Positions 16,951 through 25,126 of a stretch of 64,000 nt of DNA are shown in pieces. Each line of letters starts with the position of its first letter. The first letter of the stretch is position 1. The stretch covers positions 3,967,358 to 4,031,357 of the forward strand of contig NZ_JAGYHC010000001.1 of assembly GCF_019837165.1 (NCBI RefSeq), written 5' to 3'. The DNA comes from Virgibacillus sp. NKC19-3. GTDB lineage: Bacteria > Bacillota > Bacilli > Bacillales > Amphibacillaceae. Under the pieces are notes generated by a model, which was given only the letters and a program-made list of their open reading frames with translations, searched no databases and was not told where the DNA came from. Position numbers and translations under genes: made by a program.

Positions 16951-17123
16951 TATACCATACGACTGACGCCTGTCACTCCATAGAACAATTTCAGTAGCCC
17001 CACCCGTATTTTGTCGATATTTGTCAAATAGAATAACGCTGGGGTGATTTTAGAATATTATTATTTTGAGCCTTTTTTGTGATATGATTAGCATACATAT
17101 TAGCTGAAAGGTGGGGCGCCTTC

Positions 17124-17663
17124 ATGAGTGTGATTGAAATTGATGAGGAACTTTACTTGAGAATGTTAAGTATAGAAGATGCAAAGGAGCTATTTCGACT
17201 AACCGATAATTCAAGAGATTATTTACGCGAATGGCTTTCCTGGGTGGATGCTACTAAAACGGTGGATGATTCCCGCGCTTTCATTGAACATACATTACAA
17301 ACGTATAGAACAAAAAAAGGATGCACAGCTGGTATATTTTATCAGGGCGAACTCGTCGGTGCTGCTGGCTTTAACAGTTTTGATTGGCCAAATAAGATAG
17401 GATACATCGGTTATTGGCTCGCGGAAGGTTTCCAGGGAAAAGGGATCATGAGCCGCGTCTGCCACGCCCTGACGTCTTATGCTTTCCATGAACTGCGGCT
17501 AAATAAAGTGACCATCCGTGCCGCTTATGAAAATAAGAAAAGCAGAGCAATTCCCGAGCGACTTGGTTTTGTGCAAGAAGGGCAGATCCGTCAGGCAGAA
17601 TGGTTGTATGATCATTACGTGGATCATGTTGTATACGGGATGCTTGCCCATGAGTGGGAATAG
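17124..17663 (+). CDS. GNAT N-acetyltransferase, RimJ/RimL type
   Basis: A 179-aa acetyltransferase similar to B. subtilis YdaF and RimL. It has the acetyl-CoA pyrophosphate loop EGFQGKGIMSRV (near residue 103), the typical YWLAEGFQGKG lead-in, and a C-terminal SRAIPERLGFVQEGQIRQAEWLYDH-like segment in which family members usually have S-x-x-V-x-E-K-L-G-F. Substrates are probably protein N-termini or small amines. AAAGGTGGGG precedes the ATG. Confidence 0.88.
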   Translation: MSVIEIDEELYLRMLSIEDAKELFRLTDNSRDYLREWLSWVDATKTVDDSRAFIEHTLQTYRTKKGCTAGIFYQGELVGAAGFNSFDWPNKIGYIGYWLAEGFQGKGIMSRVCHALTSYAFHELRLNKVTIRAAYENKKSRAIPERLGFVQEGQIRQAEWLYDHYVDHVVYGMLAHEWE

Positions 17664-17797
17664 GTTGGGATTGATAAAAATTTACGACATCAGAATGCGT
17701 AATTGATTCTATGGAATACTATATTTAGATATGTTTGCACGCTTTTTGAAAGTGGAAGAATAAGATAAGAACATATCAATATAGGAGGTATCGCCAT

Positions 17798-18664
17798 ATG
17801 GATCCAAAGAATATGCAAACGGGGAGTACACCCCGCCAACATCAAGATAAGCAACCTGGTATCGAATCAAAAATGCAACCAAGGCCTCATCAGCCTACGA
17901 CATATATAGGAACAGGTAAGTTACGTGGGAAGTCAGCACTTATCACCGGAGGCGACAGCGGGATCGGTCGTGCTGTCGCCATTCTGTATGCCAAAGAAGG
18001 AGCCAATGTCGCCATTTCGTATTTAGATGAGCATGAAGATGCCGAAGAAACGAAACAGCTGGTAGAGACTGAAGGAGCTAAATGCCTCCTGCTCCCAGGT
18101 GATATTAAAGAAGAATCCCATTGCCAGGACTTAGTAGAAAAAACAGTGAATGCATTTGGCAGTATTAATATTCTTGTCAACAATGCGGCAATTCAATACG
18201 TTCGTGATGATGTGCTTGAGATATCATCTGAGCAATTTGAGGAGGTTTTCCGAACGAATTTCTTTTCTCAATTCTATTTAACCAAAGCTGCTGTGAGACA
18301 CATGCAGGCTGGCGATTCGATTATTAGCACTTCCTCGATTAATGCGTATCGGGGGAACCCCATCTTTATGGATTATTCCGCAACCAAAGGGGCAATCACT
18401 TCATTCACACGCAGTATTGCGCAAAGTCTTGCTAGTAAAGGGATTCGCGCCAATACAGTCGCCCCCGGCCCGGTGTGGACACCACTAATTCCGTCTTCCT
18501 TTGATGAAAATGGCGTTGAAAGTTTTGGACAAGACGCTCTAATGGGACGTCCGGGACAGCCGTCCGAACATGCATGGGCTTATGTTATGCTTGCTTCTGA
18601 TGATTCATCTTACATGACCGGTCAAGCCATTCATATTAATGGTGGGTCATGGACTTCATCTTAA
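17798..18664 (+). CDS. SDR-family oxidoreductase, YhdF/YhxC type
   Basis: A 288-aa short-chain dehydrogenase with the extended N-terminus of the general-stress SDRs (TGKLRGKSALITGGDSGIGR), NNAA, catalytic Ser in STSSINAYRG, YSATK, the TVAPGPVWTPL loop and the C-terminal INGGSW. Homologues in B. subtilis are in the SigB stress regulon. Upstream, GTTTGC and GGAAGA about 15 bp apart give only a weak SigB-like match. AGGAGGT precedes the ATG. Substrate unknown. Confidence 0.88.
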   Translation: MDPKNMQTGSTPRQHQDKQPGIESKMQPRPHQPTTYIGTGKLRGKSALITGGDSGIGRAVAILYAKEGANVAISYLDEHEDAEETKQLVETEGAKCLLLPGDIKEESHCQDLVEKTVNAFGSINILVNNAAIQYVRDDVLEISSEQFEEVFRTNFFSQFYLTKAAVRHMQAGDSIISTSSINAYRGNPIFMDYSATKGAITSFTRSIAQSLASKGIRANTVAPGPVWTPLIPSSFDENGVESFGQDALMGRPGQPSEHAWAYVMLASDDSSYMTGQAIHINGGSWTSS

Positions 18665-18675
18665 TAAATAATAAT

Positions 18676-18710
18676 GCAGCGTCGAGAACCCTATCGATTC
18701 TGCTTTTTTA
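18676..18710 (+). terminator. Rho-independent terminator of the SDR gene
   Basis: GCAG-CG-TCGA pairs with TCGA-TT-CTGC, followed by TTTTTTT. Confidence 0.7.
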
Positions 18711-18823
18711 ATGTTATCCTTTCGATTTTTCATATTTCTAATGTAGAATGCCTTTAAATATGATAGAATATTATAAACTGTCTATAAAATATGGCAGATG
18801 ACGGAGCAGGGAGGCGCGTTCAA

Positions 18824-19198
18824 GTGTCTGATGTTGTCCAAATGCAACATGTAACCAAGAAATTCGGGAAAACAACCGCGGTAAACAATGTTTCATTCGC
18901 TATTAAAAGCGGGCAAACTGTGGCTATTTTGGGTCCGAATGGTGCTGGAAAGACAACTACTATTTCTATATTGTTTGGATTAATGGAGCCGACAGAAGGG
19001 AAGGTTCACCTATTTCATAAAAATCCAAAGGAAAAGAAGGTCCGTGAAAGAATCGGAGCCATGCTGCAGGAAGTAAGCATTATTGATAGGCTAAAAGTTC
19101 ATGAAATCATTGCACTTTTCCGAAGTTATTATCCTTCTCCTTTATCAATGGAAAAGCTCATTACGTTAACCGGTTTGAAAAACGCGGGATATGGGGAC
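18824..19198 (+). pseudogene. Truncated ABC transporter ATP-binding subunit
   Basis: From a GTG at 18824 (GGGAGG upstream) the frame encodes the first 125 or so residues of a drug/antibiotic-type ATPase: VTKKFGKTTAVNNVSF, Walker A GPNGAGKTTT, Q-loop MLQEVSIID. It then stops matching exactly where the repeat GGGGACAGGTCCCTTGTCCCC (19193-19215) begins. The signature LSGGQ, Walker B and H-loop are absent, and no permease follows. The remaining codons to 19270 are unrelated. The protein cannot hydrolyse ATP as an ABC subunit. Confidence 0.85.
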
Positions 19199-19216
19199 AG
19201 GTCCCTTGTCCCCATA
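19193..19216. repeat. GGGACAGG-type repeat (copy 5) at a gene breakpoint
   Basis: ATGGGGACAGGT followed by CCCTTGTCCCCAT. It sits exactly where the ABC ATPase sequence is lost. Confidence 0.75.
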
Positions 19217-19289
19217 ATAATAGGAAAGGTTCAGGGTATTCACAAGCTTCTTTCCCATTTCCTGTATTAGGGCCTGCATTCGTTTTTTC

Positions 19290-20045
19290 TTATTCAAGCA
19301 TCATTTTCCTAACCCTTTCTTGTTTCGAAAGACCAAATTGTAATATATTAACTAGATAATGATCCATACCATTGTATTCCTTCTCGATGGCATCAAACGC
19401 TTGTTGTAAATAAGCCTGATCAACGCCAAGCACTTTTTTGATTGCTTTCGTACTTTCGCTATTTAGATTATATTTTTGGAGATCTTGTAAAATATGTTTA
19501 TTCGCTTCTTGACGAGATGTATTCGTTTGAAGATAGTCGTCCATAATCACCGGTCGATCCACATTTAGAATTGTTAATAAGAGGGCCGCCGCTATTCCCG
19601 TACGATCCTTCCCCGCAAAACAATGAAATAATACGGATCCTTCTTCCTGCTCCATGACTTTATGCAGGAAAAGCCGATAGCCTTCCTGGGCAATCGGATC
19701 AAGTACTAGCTGCTCATAAACGGAAATCATCCAACGATCGCCCTGTTCAATAGAGCCGACTTTCGAAAAGTTATCCTTGCCTATGGAATTCGTTCTTCCA
19801 CTTTTTAAGACATCAATAGGAATGTATTCCACACCCTCTATTTCATCGTCTGGTTCCTTATCGATTTCGGATTGCTCTCGAAAATCAATGATTAATTTGA
19901 GATCGTGATCTTGAACGAGTTCCTTCTTGTCAGCATCACTCAGATTGACCAGCTGTCCGGCACGTAATAATTTATTCCTTTTTATCTTTTTCCCATCTTT
20001 CGTAGCAATTCCGCCAAGGTCTCTAAAGTTGACTAATGTTTCCAT
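19290..20045 (-). CDS. Tyrosine-protein phosphatase family protein (Y_phosphatase3)
   Basis: A 251-aa protein. It begins METLVNFRDLGGIATKDGKKIK, the typical N-terminus of atypical bacterial PTPs (LipA/IphP type). It carries the P-loop HCFAGKDRTG (CX5R, nucleophile Cys near residue 141) and the preceding acidic and FR-DLGG motifs. It could act on phosphotyrosine, phosphoserine or phosphoinositides. GAGGTGGAGAG precedes the ATG. No kinase or capsule gene is adjacent. Confidence 0.88.
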   Translation of the reverse strand: METLVNFRDLGGIATKDGKKIKRNKLLRAGQLVNLSDADKKELVQDHDLKLIIDFREQSEIDKEPDDEIEGVEYIPIDVLKSGRTNSIGKDNFSKVGSIEQGDRWMISVYEQLVLDPIAQEGYRLFLHKVMEQEEGSVLFHCFAGKDRTGIAAALLLTILNVDRPVIMDDYLQTNTSRQEANKHILQDLQKYNLNSESTKAIKKVLGVDQAYLQQAFDAIEKEYNGMDHYLVNILQFGLSKQERVRKMMLE

Positions 20046-20251
20046 CTCTCCACCTCAAATCGTTATTATACAAACACCAACGCTTAGTACTATGGGGCCT
20101 CTTATTCTAAAGGGGTTCATAAAAGTAACTATGTTTATTTAAAGTGCCTTCTTCTCAAAAACATATGTTAGATTTATTATAACTTTAGTGATCAAGTTCC
20201 TACAAACTTATGACTTGAATCATTCACTATAATTATACGGAGGGACAAAGA

Positions 20252-20500
20252 ATAACTAAAATTGGTATCATTACAGGCAGCACACGTGATGCACGAGTAA
20301 TTTACAAGTTGCGGAATGGACGAAAACCCTTACATATAAAAAAGAGAGGAGTGCAAAATTTGAAATTATCGATATTAAAGAAAGGGGTCTTGGGCGTTTC
20401 AATGAAGAAATCTCACCACTTATGACAAATAAAGATTATGCAACAGAAGCAAACAATACGTGGTCCAAGAAAATTGACGAGCTCGATGGTTTCATTAATG
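20252..20500 (+). pseudogene. Remnant of an NADPH-dependent FMN reductase
   Basis: After GGAGGG, where an ATG would be expected, the sequence has ATA and then KIGIITGSTRDARV, the FMN-binding start of the family. A one-base shift near 20300 leads into QVAEWTK, then FEIIDIKERGLGRF, ISPLMTNKDYA, and W-SKKIDELDGF. The rest is missing. The start loss, frameshift and truncation together show decay. It fills most of the 520-bp stretch between two genes. Confidence 0.75.
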
Positions 20501-20566
20501 TACATATACATATTGTTAGTTCCTTTTGTCCTATAAAAATTTTATATAACAAAAACTATTTATGGT

Positions 20567-21181
20567 ATGATGAAATCAATTAACAAAAAATATGTGCGGG
20601 AGGTAATCACTATCACAGCAATATGCTTAATCAGACACGGCGAAACAGATTGGAACGCTGCAGGAAGGCTGCAAGGGGAAACGGATATTCCATTGAATAA
20701 TACAGGGGTTCGTCAAGCCGAGGAATGTGCTGCTTCTTTGCGTCCTGCGGATTATGATGTACTTATCACAAGTCCGCTAAAACGGGCAAAACGTACAGCA
20801 GAAATCATAAACAATAAGTTAGATCTCCCGTTTGTGGAGATGGGAAACTTTAAAGAAAGGGCCTTTGGGGATGCAGAAGGAATGACGATGAAAGAAAGGT
20901 TGACAGCATATCCGGACAAAAACTTTCCGAACCGGGAAACAATGGATGCATTCACACAGAGAGTCATGGCAGGAATAGATACCATCACGAAAAACTACCC
21001 CGACCAAAGCGTCCTGCTTGTCGCTCACGGGGCAGTGATTAACCTTATTCTTACGATCGTATCAAATGGGAAAATCGGTGCTGATACCACGAAATTATTA
21101 AATGCCTGTATCAGTAACATTCATTATCAGGAGAATCAATGGAATGTGAAAAATTATAATCTGGTGGATCATTTGACGTAA
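20567..21181 (+). CDS. Histidine phosphatase family (phosphoglycerate mutase-like)
   Basis: The domain begins with ICLIRHGETDW (phospho-accepting His). It has RAFGDAEG and the second His in LLVAHGAVINL; total family length is about 190 residues. The good ribosome binding site GGGAGG (20598-20603) is 8 bases before an ATC at 20612, exactly where an ATG would be expected (the product would start x-TAICLIRHG). The ATGs at 20567/20570 and the GTG at 20594 are in frame but poorly placed. The start is uncertain or mutated. Role: a broad-range phosphatase acting on metabolites. Confidence 0.8.
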   Translation: MMKSINKKYVREVITITAICLIRHGETDWNAAGRLQGETDIPLNNTGVRQAEECAASLRPADYDVLITSPLKRAKRTAEIINNKLDLPFVEMGNFKERAFGDAEGMTMKERLTAYPDKNFPNRETMDAFTQRVMAGIDTITKNYPDQSVLLVAHGAVINLILTIVSNGKIGADTTKLLNACISNIHYQENQWNVKNYNLVDHLT

Positions 21182-21184
21182 AAA

Positions 21185-21532
21185 TTATTCTGCTGTTTCT
21201 TCAAAAGAGATTTGGATAACTTCTTCCGTTTCATTATGAAATGTTATATCAATTAAAACACCATATTCCTTTGTCTCTTCTTTCAGCCATAACTTAAATT
21301 TTTGCGTCGTTTCATCTTCACTCGTGTGGCTGCCTACGTGCAAATAATCAATGATGTCAGCATCTGGGTATTCCGATTTGGTTTCTTCCATTGCAAGTCG
21401 GCTCCATTTGGCATATGGAGGATTTTCATCTTGAGCGCTTGCGGTATTTGGAGTATATAGTGGTGCTACAGAAAGGGACGTAAGTAATAACGTAATACTA
21501 AGAGCTAAGAATAATTTTCTCAACTTGGTCAA
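21185..21532 (-). CDS. DUF3889-like secreted protein
   Basis: A 115-aa protein with a Sec signal peptide (basic MTKLRKLF, hydrophobic core to about residue 24, cleavage site ASA near residue 33). The small mature domain has the pattern AKWSRLAMEETKSEYPDADIIDY, as in B. subtilis YqzG-type DUF3889 proteins. The fold resembles PepSY/DUF3889 domains; function is unknown. It converges on the histidine phosphatase gene, leaving only 3 bases between stops. Confidence 0.75.
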   Translation of the reverse strand: MTKLRKLFLALSITLLLTSLSVAPLYTPNTASAQDENPPYAKWSRLAMEETKSEYPDADIIDYLHVGSHTSEDETTQKFKLWLKEETKEYGVLIDITFHNETEEVIQISFEETAE

Positions 21533-21602
21533 CTCCTTTATATGTTTTATTATGTGATATTTCTAGAAAAAGTATAAGTATTATTTACATATTCCATACA
21601 AA

Positions 21603-21875
21603 GAGGCTGGGACAAAAGTGTTTTTAACAAATAAATTCCGAACAGACATCGCTTCGGAAATATACTTCGCGCACCTTAGGGCGGCTGGTGAGCCCCCTTG
21701 TGCTCGTCGTGTTGCAAGTGGCTTCGAGGGGCAGCACTCCTCGCAAAAAAGATTGCTATCGCACTACGGTGTCTCACCTATGCCTTTCCTCCCGCTGGAG
21801 TCTCCGCATATTTCCTACGCTAAGTTTGATAATGTTCGTCTTTTTTATTAAACACTTTTGTTTTGTCCCAGCCTC
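21603..21875. mobile_element. MITE-like element with long terminal inverted repeats
   Basis: GAGGCTGGGACAAAA-GTGTTT at the left and AAACACTTTTG-TTTTGTCCCAGCCTC at the right are inverted ends. The interior contains TCGCTTCGGAAATAT and GGCGGCTGGTGAGCC blocks, also found at 15015-15185. No coding capacity. A shortened copy with the same ends lies at 56708-56809. Confidence 0.75.
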
Positions 21876-21878
21876 AAC

Positions 21879-21892
21879 ATTTCCCGGGAAAT
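21879..21892. promoter_or_regulatory. Perfect Noc-binding-type palindrome
   Basis: ATTTCCCGGGAAAT, identical to the B. subtilis Noc-binding sequence. The noc gene itself is present at 55625-56491. The site adjoins the right end of the MITE-like element. Confidence 0.7.
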
Positions 21893-21921
21893 ATCGACAA
21901 AATTTGAATCCGATACGTCAA

Positions 21922-22218
21922 TTATTTCTCAGCCTGCTCATACAATTCATCAAAATGGTTAGCCATTTCCATGTCCAGGTCTGTTAACCCTTTGGCCTGC
22001 CATGATGAGATTTTCAACGTTACTACTTTATAGTCGATAGAAATGAATGGGTGATGATGCTTGCTTTCTGCATATGCGGCAACTTGATCTACGAAGCCCA
22101 CGCCAGCTAGATAATTTTTAAATCGATACCTGCATTCGATCCACTTTTCATCAAGTCGTTTCCAGTTCGGGAGATTTTTCAATTCCTTTACGATTTGTTC
22201 TTCACTTAAGCGCTCCAT
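21922..22218 (-). CDS. phhB: Pterin-4a-carbinolamine dehydratase
   Basis: A 98-aa member of the PCD/DCoH family with the active-site block AYAESKHHHPFISIDYKVV (the conserved [E/K]HHP histidines) and the closing W-x-x-KGLTDLD-x-x-MA segment. It regenerates quinonoid dihydropterin after aromatic hydroxylation, although many bacterial copies are orphan genes. The ATG at 22218 is chosen because AAAGGAG lies upstream; the longer frame to 22287 has no ribosome binding site. No phenylalanine hydroxylase is in the window. Confidence 0.88.
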   Translation of the reverse strand: MERLSEEQIVKELKNLPNWKRLDEKWIECRYRFKNYLAGVGFVDQVAAYAESKHHHPFISIDYKVVTLKISSWQAKGLTDLDMEMANHFDELYEQAEK

Positions 22219-22278
22219 TGCATCCACTCCTTTAATCACCAGTTTAACAAATAGTAGATAAAAACGATAAATGCCAAA

Positions 22279-22326
22279 CTTATACACAGGTTATCCACAT
22301 ATTTTTGCGGATAACCTGTGTATAAG
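22279..22326. terminator. 18-bp perfect hairpin containing a DnaA box
   Basis: CTTATACACAGGTTATCC pairs perfectly with GGATAACCTGTGTATAAG over a 12-nt loop. It contains TTATCCACA (22291-22299), the DnaA box consensus. It lies between the ABC exporter stop and phhB on the minus strand. It may be a terminator lacking a strong T-run, or a DnaA-binding site. Confidence 0.55.
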
Positions 22327-22346
22327 ACAAAAAAGGATACCCTTCA

Positions 22347-24062
22347 TTACCGCATCTGCACTCGGTGCAAATGCGCAAATATCCCGTCACGCGCCAGCAG
22401 TTCCTCATGACTTCCTTCTTCTTCAATGCCGTCCTTGGTCACAACCATAATACGATCTGCATTTTTAATCGTTGCAAGACGGTGTGCAATGACAAGTGTT
22501 GTCCGATCTTTAGCAAGTTCATTCAGAGCCTTTTGAATAATGGTTTCTGTTTCTGTGTCGAGAGCAGATGTTGCCTCATCCAGAATCAGGATTGGCGGAT
22601 TCTTCAAGAACATGCGTGCAATGGCAATCCTTTGTTTCTGGCCGCCTGAGAGTTTCAAACCACGCTCTCCCACTTGCGTCCCGTAGCCGGCAGGTAATTC
22701 GGCAATGAACTCTTCCATATGTGCTTGGCGCGCTGCCTGCTTAATTTCCTCATCTGTCGCATCCAGTTTCCCATAAGCAATATTGTCACGGAGCGTGCCT
22801 GTGAAAAGGAACACATCCTGCTGCACAACGCCAATTTGCGCGCGGAGTGACTCCTTCGTCATATCACGCAAATCCATGCCATCAATGGTAATACTACCAC
22901 CATCGACATCGTAAAACCGCGGAATTAGAGAGCATATCGTCGTTTTTCCTGCGCCGGATGGACCGACAAACGCGATCGTTTCACCTGCATGGATGTTAAA
23001 GCTGAGGGAATCTAGTACCGGTGACTGCGTTCTTTCATAAGCAAAGGTGACTTCACTAAATTCGATATCTCCTCGCAAACTCCTAACTTCAATTGCATTT
23101 TCGTGATTTTTGATATCCGGTTCCGAATCCAATAAATCAACAAAACGCTTAAAGCCGGCCATTCCTTTTGGATACAACTCCAGTAGGGCTGTGATTTTTT
23201 GAATAGGATTAAATAATACGTTTACATATAAGACAAAGCTAACCATTTCCCCATAGGAAAGCGAGCCATTAAAGACTAACCACGCGCCGATAACCAAGAC
23301 GAGTAATGTGATCAAGCGCATGAGCATGTATATGTTGGAGTTCACGAATGCCATCACTTTATAGGCACCGAGTTTAGCCTTTCGAAAACTACGGTTATCC
23401 CTTGTAAAACGCTCCATTTCAAATTCTTCATTCGTAAAAGACTGAACAACACGCACGCCAGCTACAGCATCTTCTACACGTGCATTCACCCCAGCAATAT
23501 CCTCATACATCTTGCCCCATGCTTTGTTCATCTGAATGTTACTGTATGCAATCAGGAAAATCAAAATCGGCACGGCAATTAAAATAATCAAAGCCAGTAT
23601 CGGATTGATGAAGAACATAATGATAAATGCACCTATAAATGTCATAGCAGCAATAAAAAAATCCTCCGGTCCGTGATGTGCCAGCTCCCCAATATCAAAT
23701 AAGTCATTGGTTATTCGACTCATGATATGTCCTGTCTTCGTATTATCAAAAAAACGAAACGACTGGCGCTGCACATGATGAAACAGATCATGCCGCATAT
23801 CTGTTTCAATGTTTATTCCAAGCTTATGGCCTAAATAGGTCACGATATACTGCAGAAAAGTACTAATTAAATAGACCAGTAACAGCAAAATACTTACCGT
23901 CACGATGAGATTCCAATTCTCCCCAGGTAATAGTTCATCAATAAACCATTGCACTGCAACCGGGAATGCAAGCTCAAAAATCGCTACAATAACTGCAGCG
24001 GTAAAATCTATCATAAACAAACGCTTGTGTGGCTTGTAATAAGAGAAAAAACGACGTATCAC
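22347..24062 (-). CDS. ABC transporter, fused permease and ATPase
   Basis: A 571-aa half-transporter. Residues 1-310 contain six transmembrane helices (type IV exporter fold). Residues 330-571 hold the ATPase with Walker A GPSGAGKTT, Q-loop QQDVFLF, signature LSGGQKQRI, Walker B LILDEATSALD and H-loop HRLAT. It belongs to the MdlB/YknU/BmrA group of drug or lipid exporters and could act as a homodimer, since no partner gene is adjacent. The start is the ATG of MIRRFFSYYKPHKR. Confidence 0.92.
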   Translation of the reverse strand: MIRRFFSYYKPHKRLFMIDFTAAVIVAIFELAFPVAVQWFIDELLPGENWNLIVTVSILLLLVYLISTFLQYIVTYLGHKLGINIETDMRHDLFHHVQRQSFRFFDNTKTGHIMSRITNDLFDIGELAHHGPEDFFIAAMTFIGAFIIMFFINPILALIILIAVPILIFLIAYSNIQMNKAWGKMYEDIAGVNARVEDAVAGVRVVQSFTNEEFEMERFTRDNRSFRKAKLGAYKVMAFVNSNIYMLMRLITLLVLVIGAWLVFNGSLSYGEMVSFVLYVNVLFNPIQKITALLELYPKGMAGFKRFVDLLDSEPDIKNHENAIEVRSLRGDIEFSEVTFAYERTQSPVLDSLSFNIHAGETIAFVGPSGAGKTTICSLIPRFYDVDGGSITIDGMDLRDMTKESLRAQIGVVQQDVFLFTGTLRDNIAYGKLDATDEEIKQAARQAHMEEFIAELPAGYGTQVGERGLKLSGGQKQRIAIARMFLKNPPILILDEATSALDTETETIIQKALNELAKDRTTLVIAHRLATIKNADRIMVVTKDGIEEEGSHEELLARDGIFAHLHRVQMR

Positions 24063-24126
24063 GCGTGCACTTCCTTTTCTGGGTCAACACCAAAACCTAT
24101 GGCTGAAATATATGAGAAAATATGAT

Positions 24127-24345
24127 AACCACAAACAGTAGCGAAGGAAAAACACGGATACTCCTGTGGGAAAGCGCAGAGTGAAGACCCCACAGAAAAA
24201 AGTGTATTTCTTTTTTCTACCACAGGCATAAGTGCGACTATGCTTCTGTCTGCGCCTGACGGCTTGCCAATCAGCAAGTCTTCTTTAAAGGAGGCTGAGC
24301 TCAAGCCCACGGAAAGCGCAGCGTTTTTCCGCAGCGGCCGCCGAC
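24127..24345. repeat. Composite dispersed repeat, nested
   Basis: Blocks in order: GCGAAGGAAAAACACGGATA, CTCCTGTGGG, AGTGAAGACCCCACAG, then an inserted block CACAGGCATAAGTGCGACTA (also at 25335), then GAGGCTGAGC, GCCCACGGAAAGCGCAGCG and TTTTTCCGCAGCG. From general familiarity, the outer blocks resemble a widespread Bacillaceae intergenic repeat (GTGAAGACCCC...CCCACGGAAAGCG). The inner block looks like a second repeat inserted into it. Confidence 0.6.
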
Positions 24346-24535
24346 GTCAATATGAAATCTATTTCGTCAACCATAGATTTTGGTGAAGATCCCCTTTTCT
24401 TTTCATCTAAAGAAAATTATAAGTCGAACACCTAGGTTTGGCAACAAAATTGCGATATTTTTTTATAAGGTTGTCAAGGTTGTCTCTCTCCTCGCATATA
24501 CATTTAACAAAAGGCCGATCTGGAGGTGATCTCCC

Positions 24536-24916
24536 ATGCAAAAGAATATGAATGTAATCAGATGGATTTGTTATGCAGTCGGTTACGTGTTTATAACATC
24601 CGGTATTTTAAAATTAATTGTCCCTGATTTAAAAAATCTGTTTATCAGCCTTGGGCTTCCCTTTCCTGAAACAACTCTATTTCTTGTAGCGATAACCGAA
24701 ATTACGTGCGGCATGCTTATTGTTGGAAGGATGTATGTCAAATACGCCGTCGCTCCTCTCATTCTAATCATACTCGCGGCGCTCTTTCTAACAAAAATTC
24801 CAGTTATGCAAACAGATGGATTTTTATCCTTTGCCTTTGATGCCAGGCTCGACATTGTCATGTTGATCCTCCTGATACTCATTTTGCAACATGTTCGTGG
24901 AAGAGCCGTATCATAA
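24536..24916 (+). CDS. DoxX-family membrane protein
   Basis: A 126-aa protein with four transmembrane helices in the DoxX pattern (WICYAVGYVFITSGILKL; TEITCGMLIVGRMYVKYAV; ARLDIVMLILLILIL). DoxX-like proteins are linked to thiol-stress defence and quinone or terminal-oxidase complexes, but most remain uncharacterised. GGAGGTGATC, a near-perfect anti-16S complement, precedes the ATG. It is an isolated gene between repeat-rich stretches. Confidence 0.8.
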   Translation: MQKNMNVIRWICYAVGYVFITSGILKLIVPDLKNLFISLGLPFPETTLFLVAITEITCGMLIVGRMYVKYAVAPLILIILAALFLTKIPVMQTDGFLSFAFDARLDIVMLILLILILQHVRGRAVS

Positions 24917-24946
24917 AACATAAACACAGGTACTTGTTAATAATAG

Positions 24947-24989
24947 GGTGGATAAGTGGGGAAACTTGTGTAAAACCCCACTTATCCAC
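24947..24989. other. 14-bp perfect hairpin containing a DnaA box
   Basis: GTGGATAAGTGGGG (24947-24960) and CCCCACTTATCCAC (24976-24989) form a perfect stem over 15 nt. The right arm plus one base is TTATCCACA (24982-24990). TTATACACA-like sequence follows at 24994. It lies just downstream of the DoxX gene and could double as its terminator. Confidence 0.5.
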
Positions 24990-25126
24990 AAAATTATACA
25001 CATATGCACAAATGTTCTTGGTTATTTTGTATAGAAATTTACGTTCTATACCATATCTAGTTTTTTATCTACATATTTGTGCACAGGCTGTGTATAAAAT
25101 TCCCTGCTTGTCCAGAACAAAAGCGA

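Noticed and set aside
22279..22326. Secondary replication origin
   Set aside because: Only a single DnaA box in a hairpin, with no cluster and no AT-rich unwinding region.
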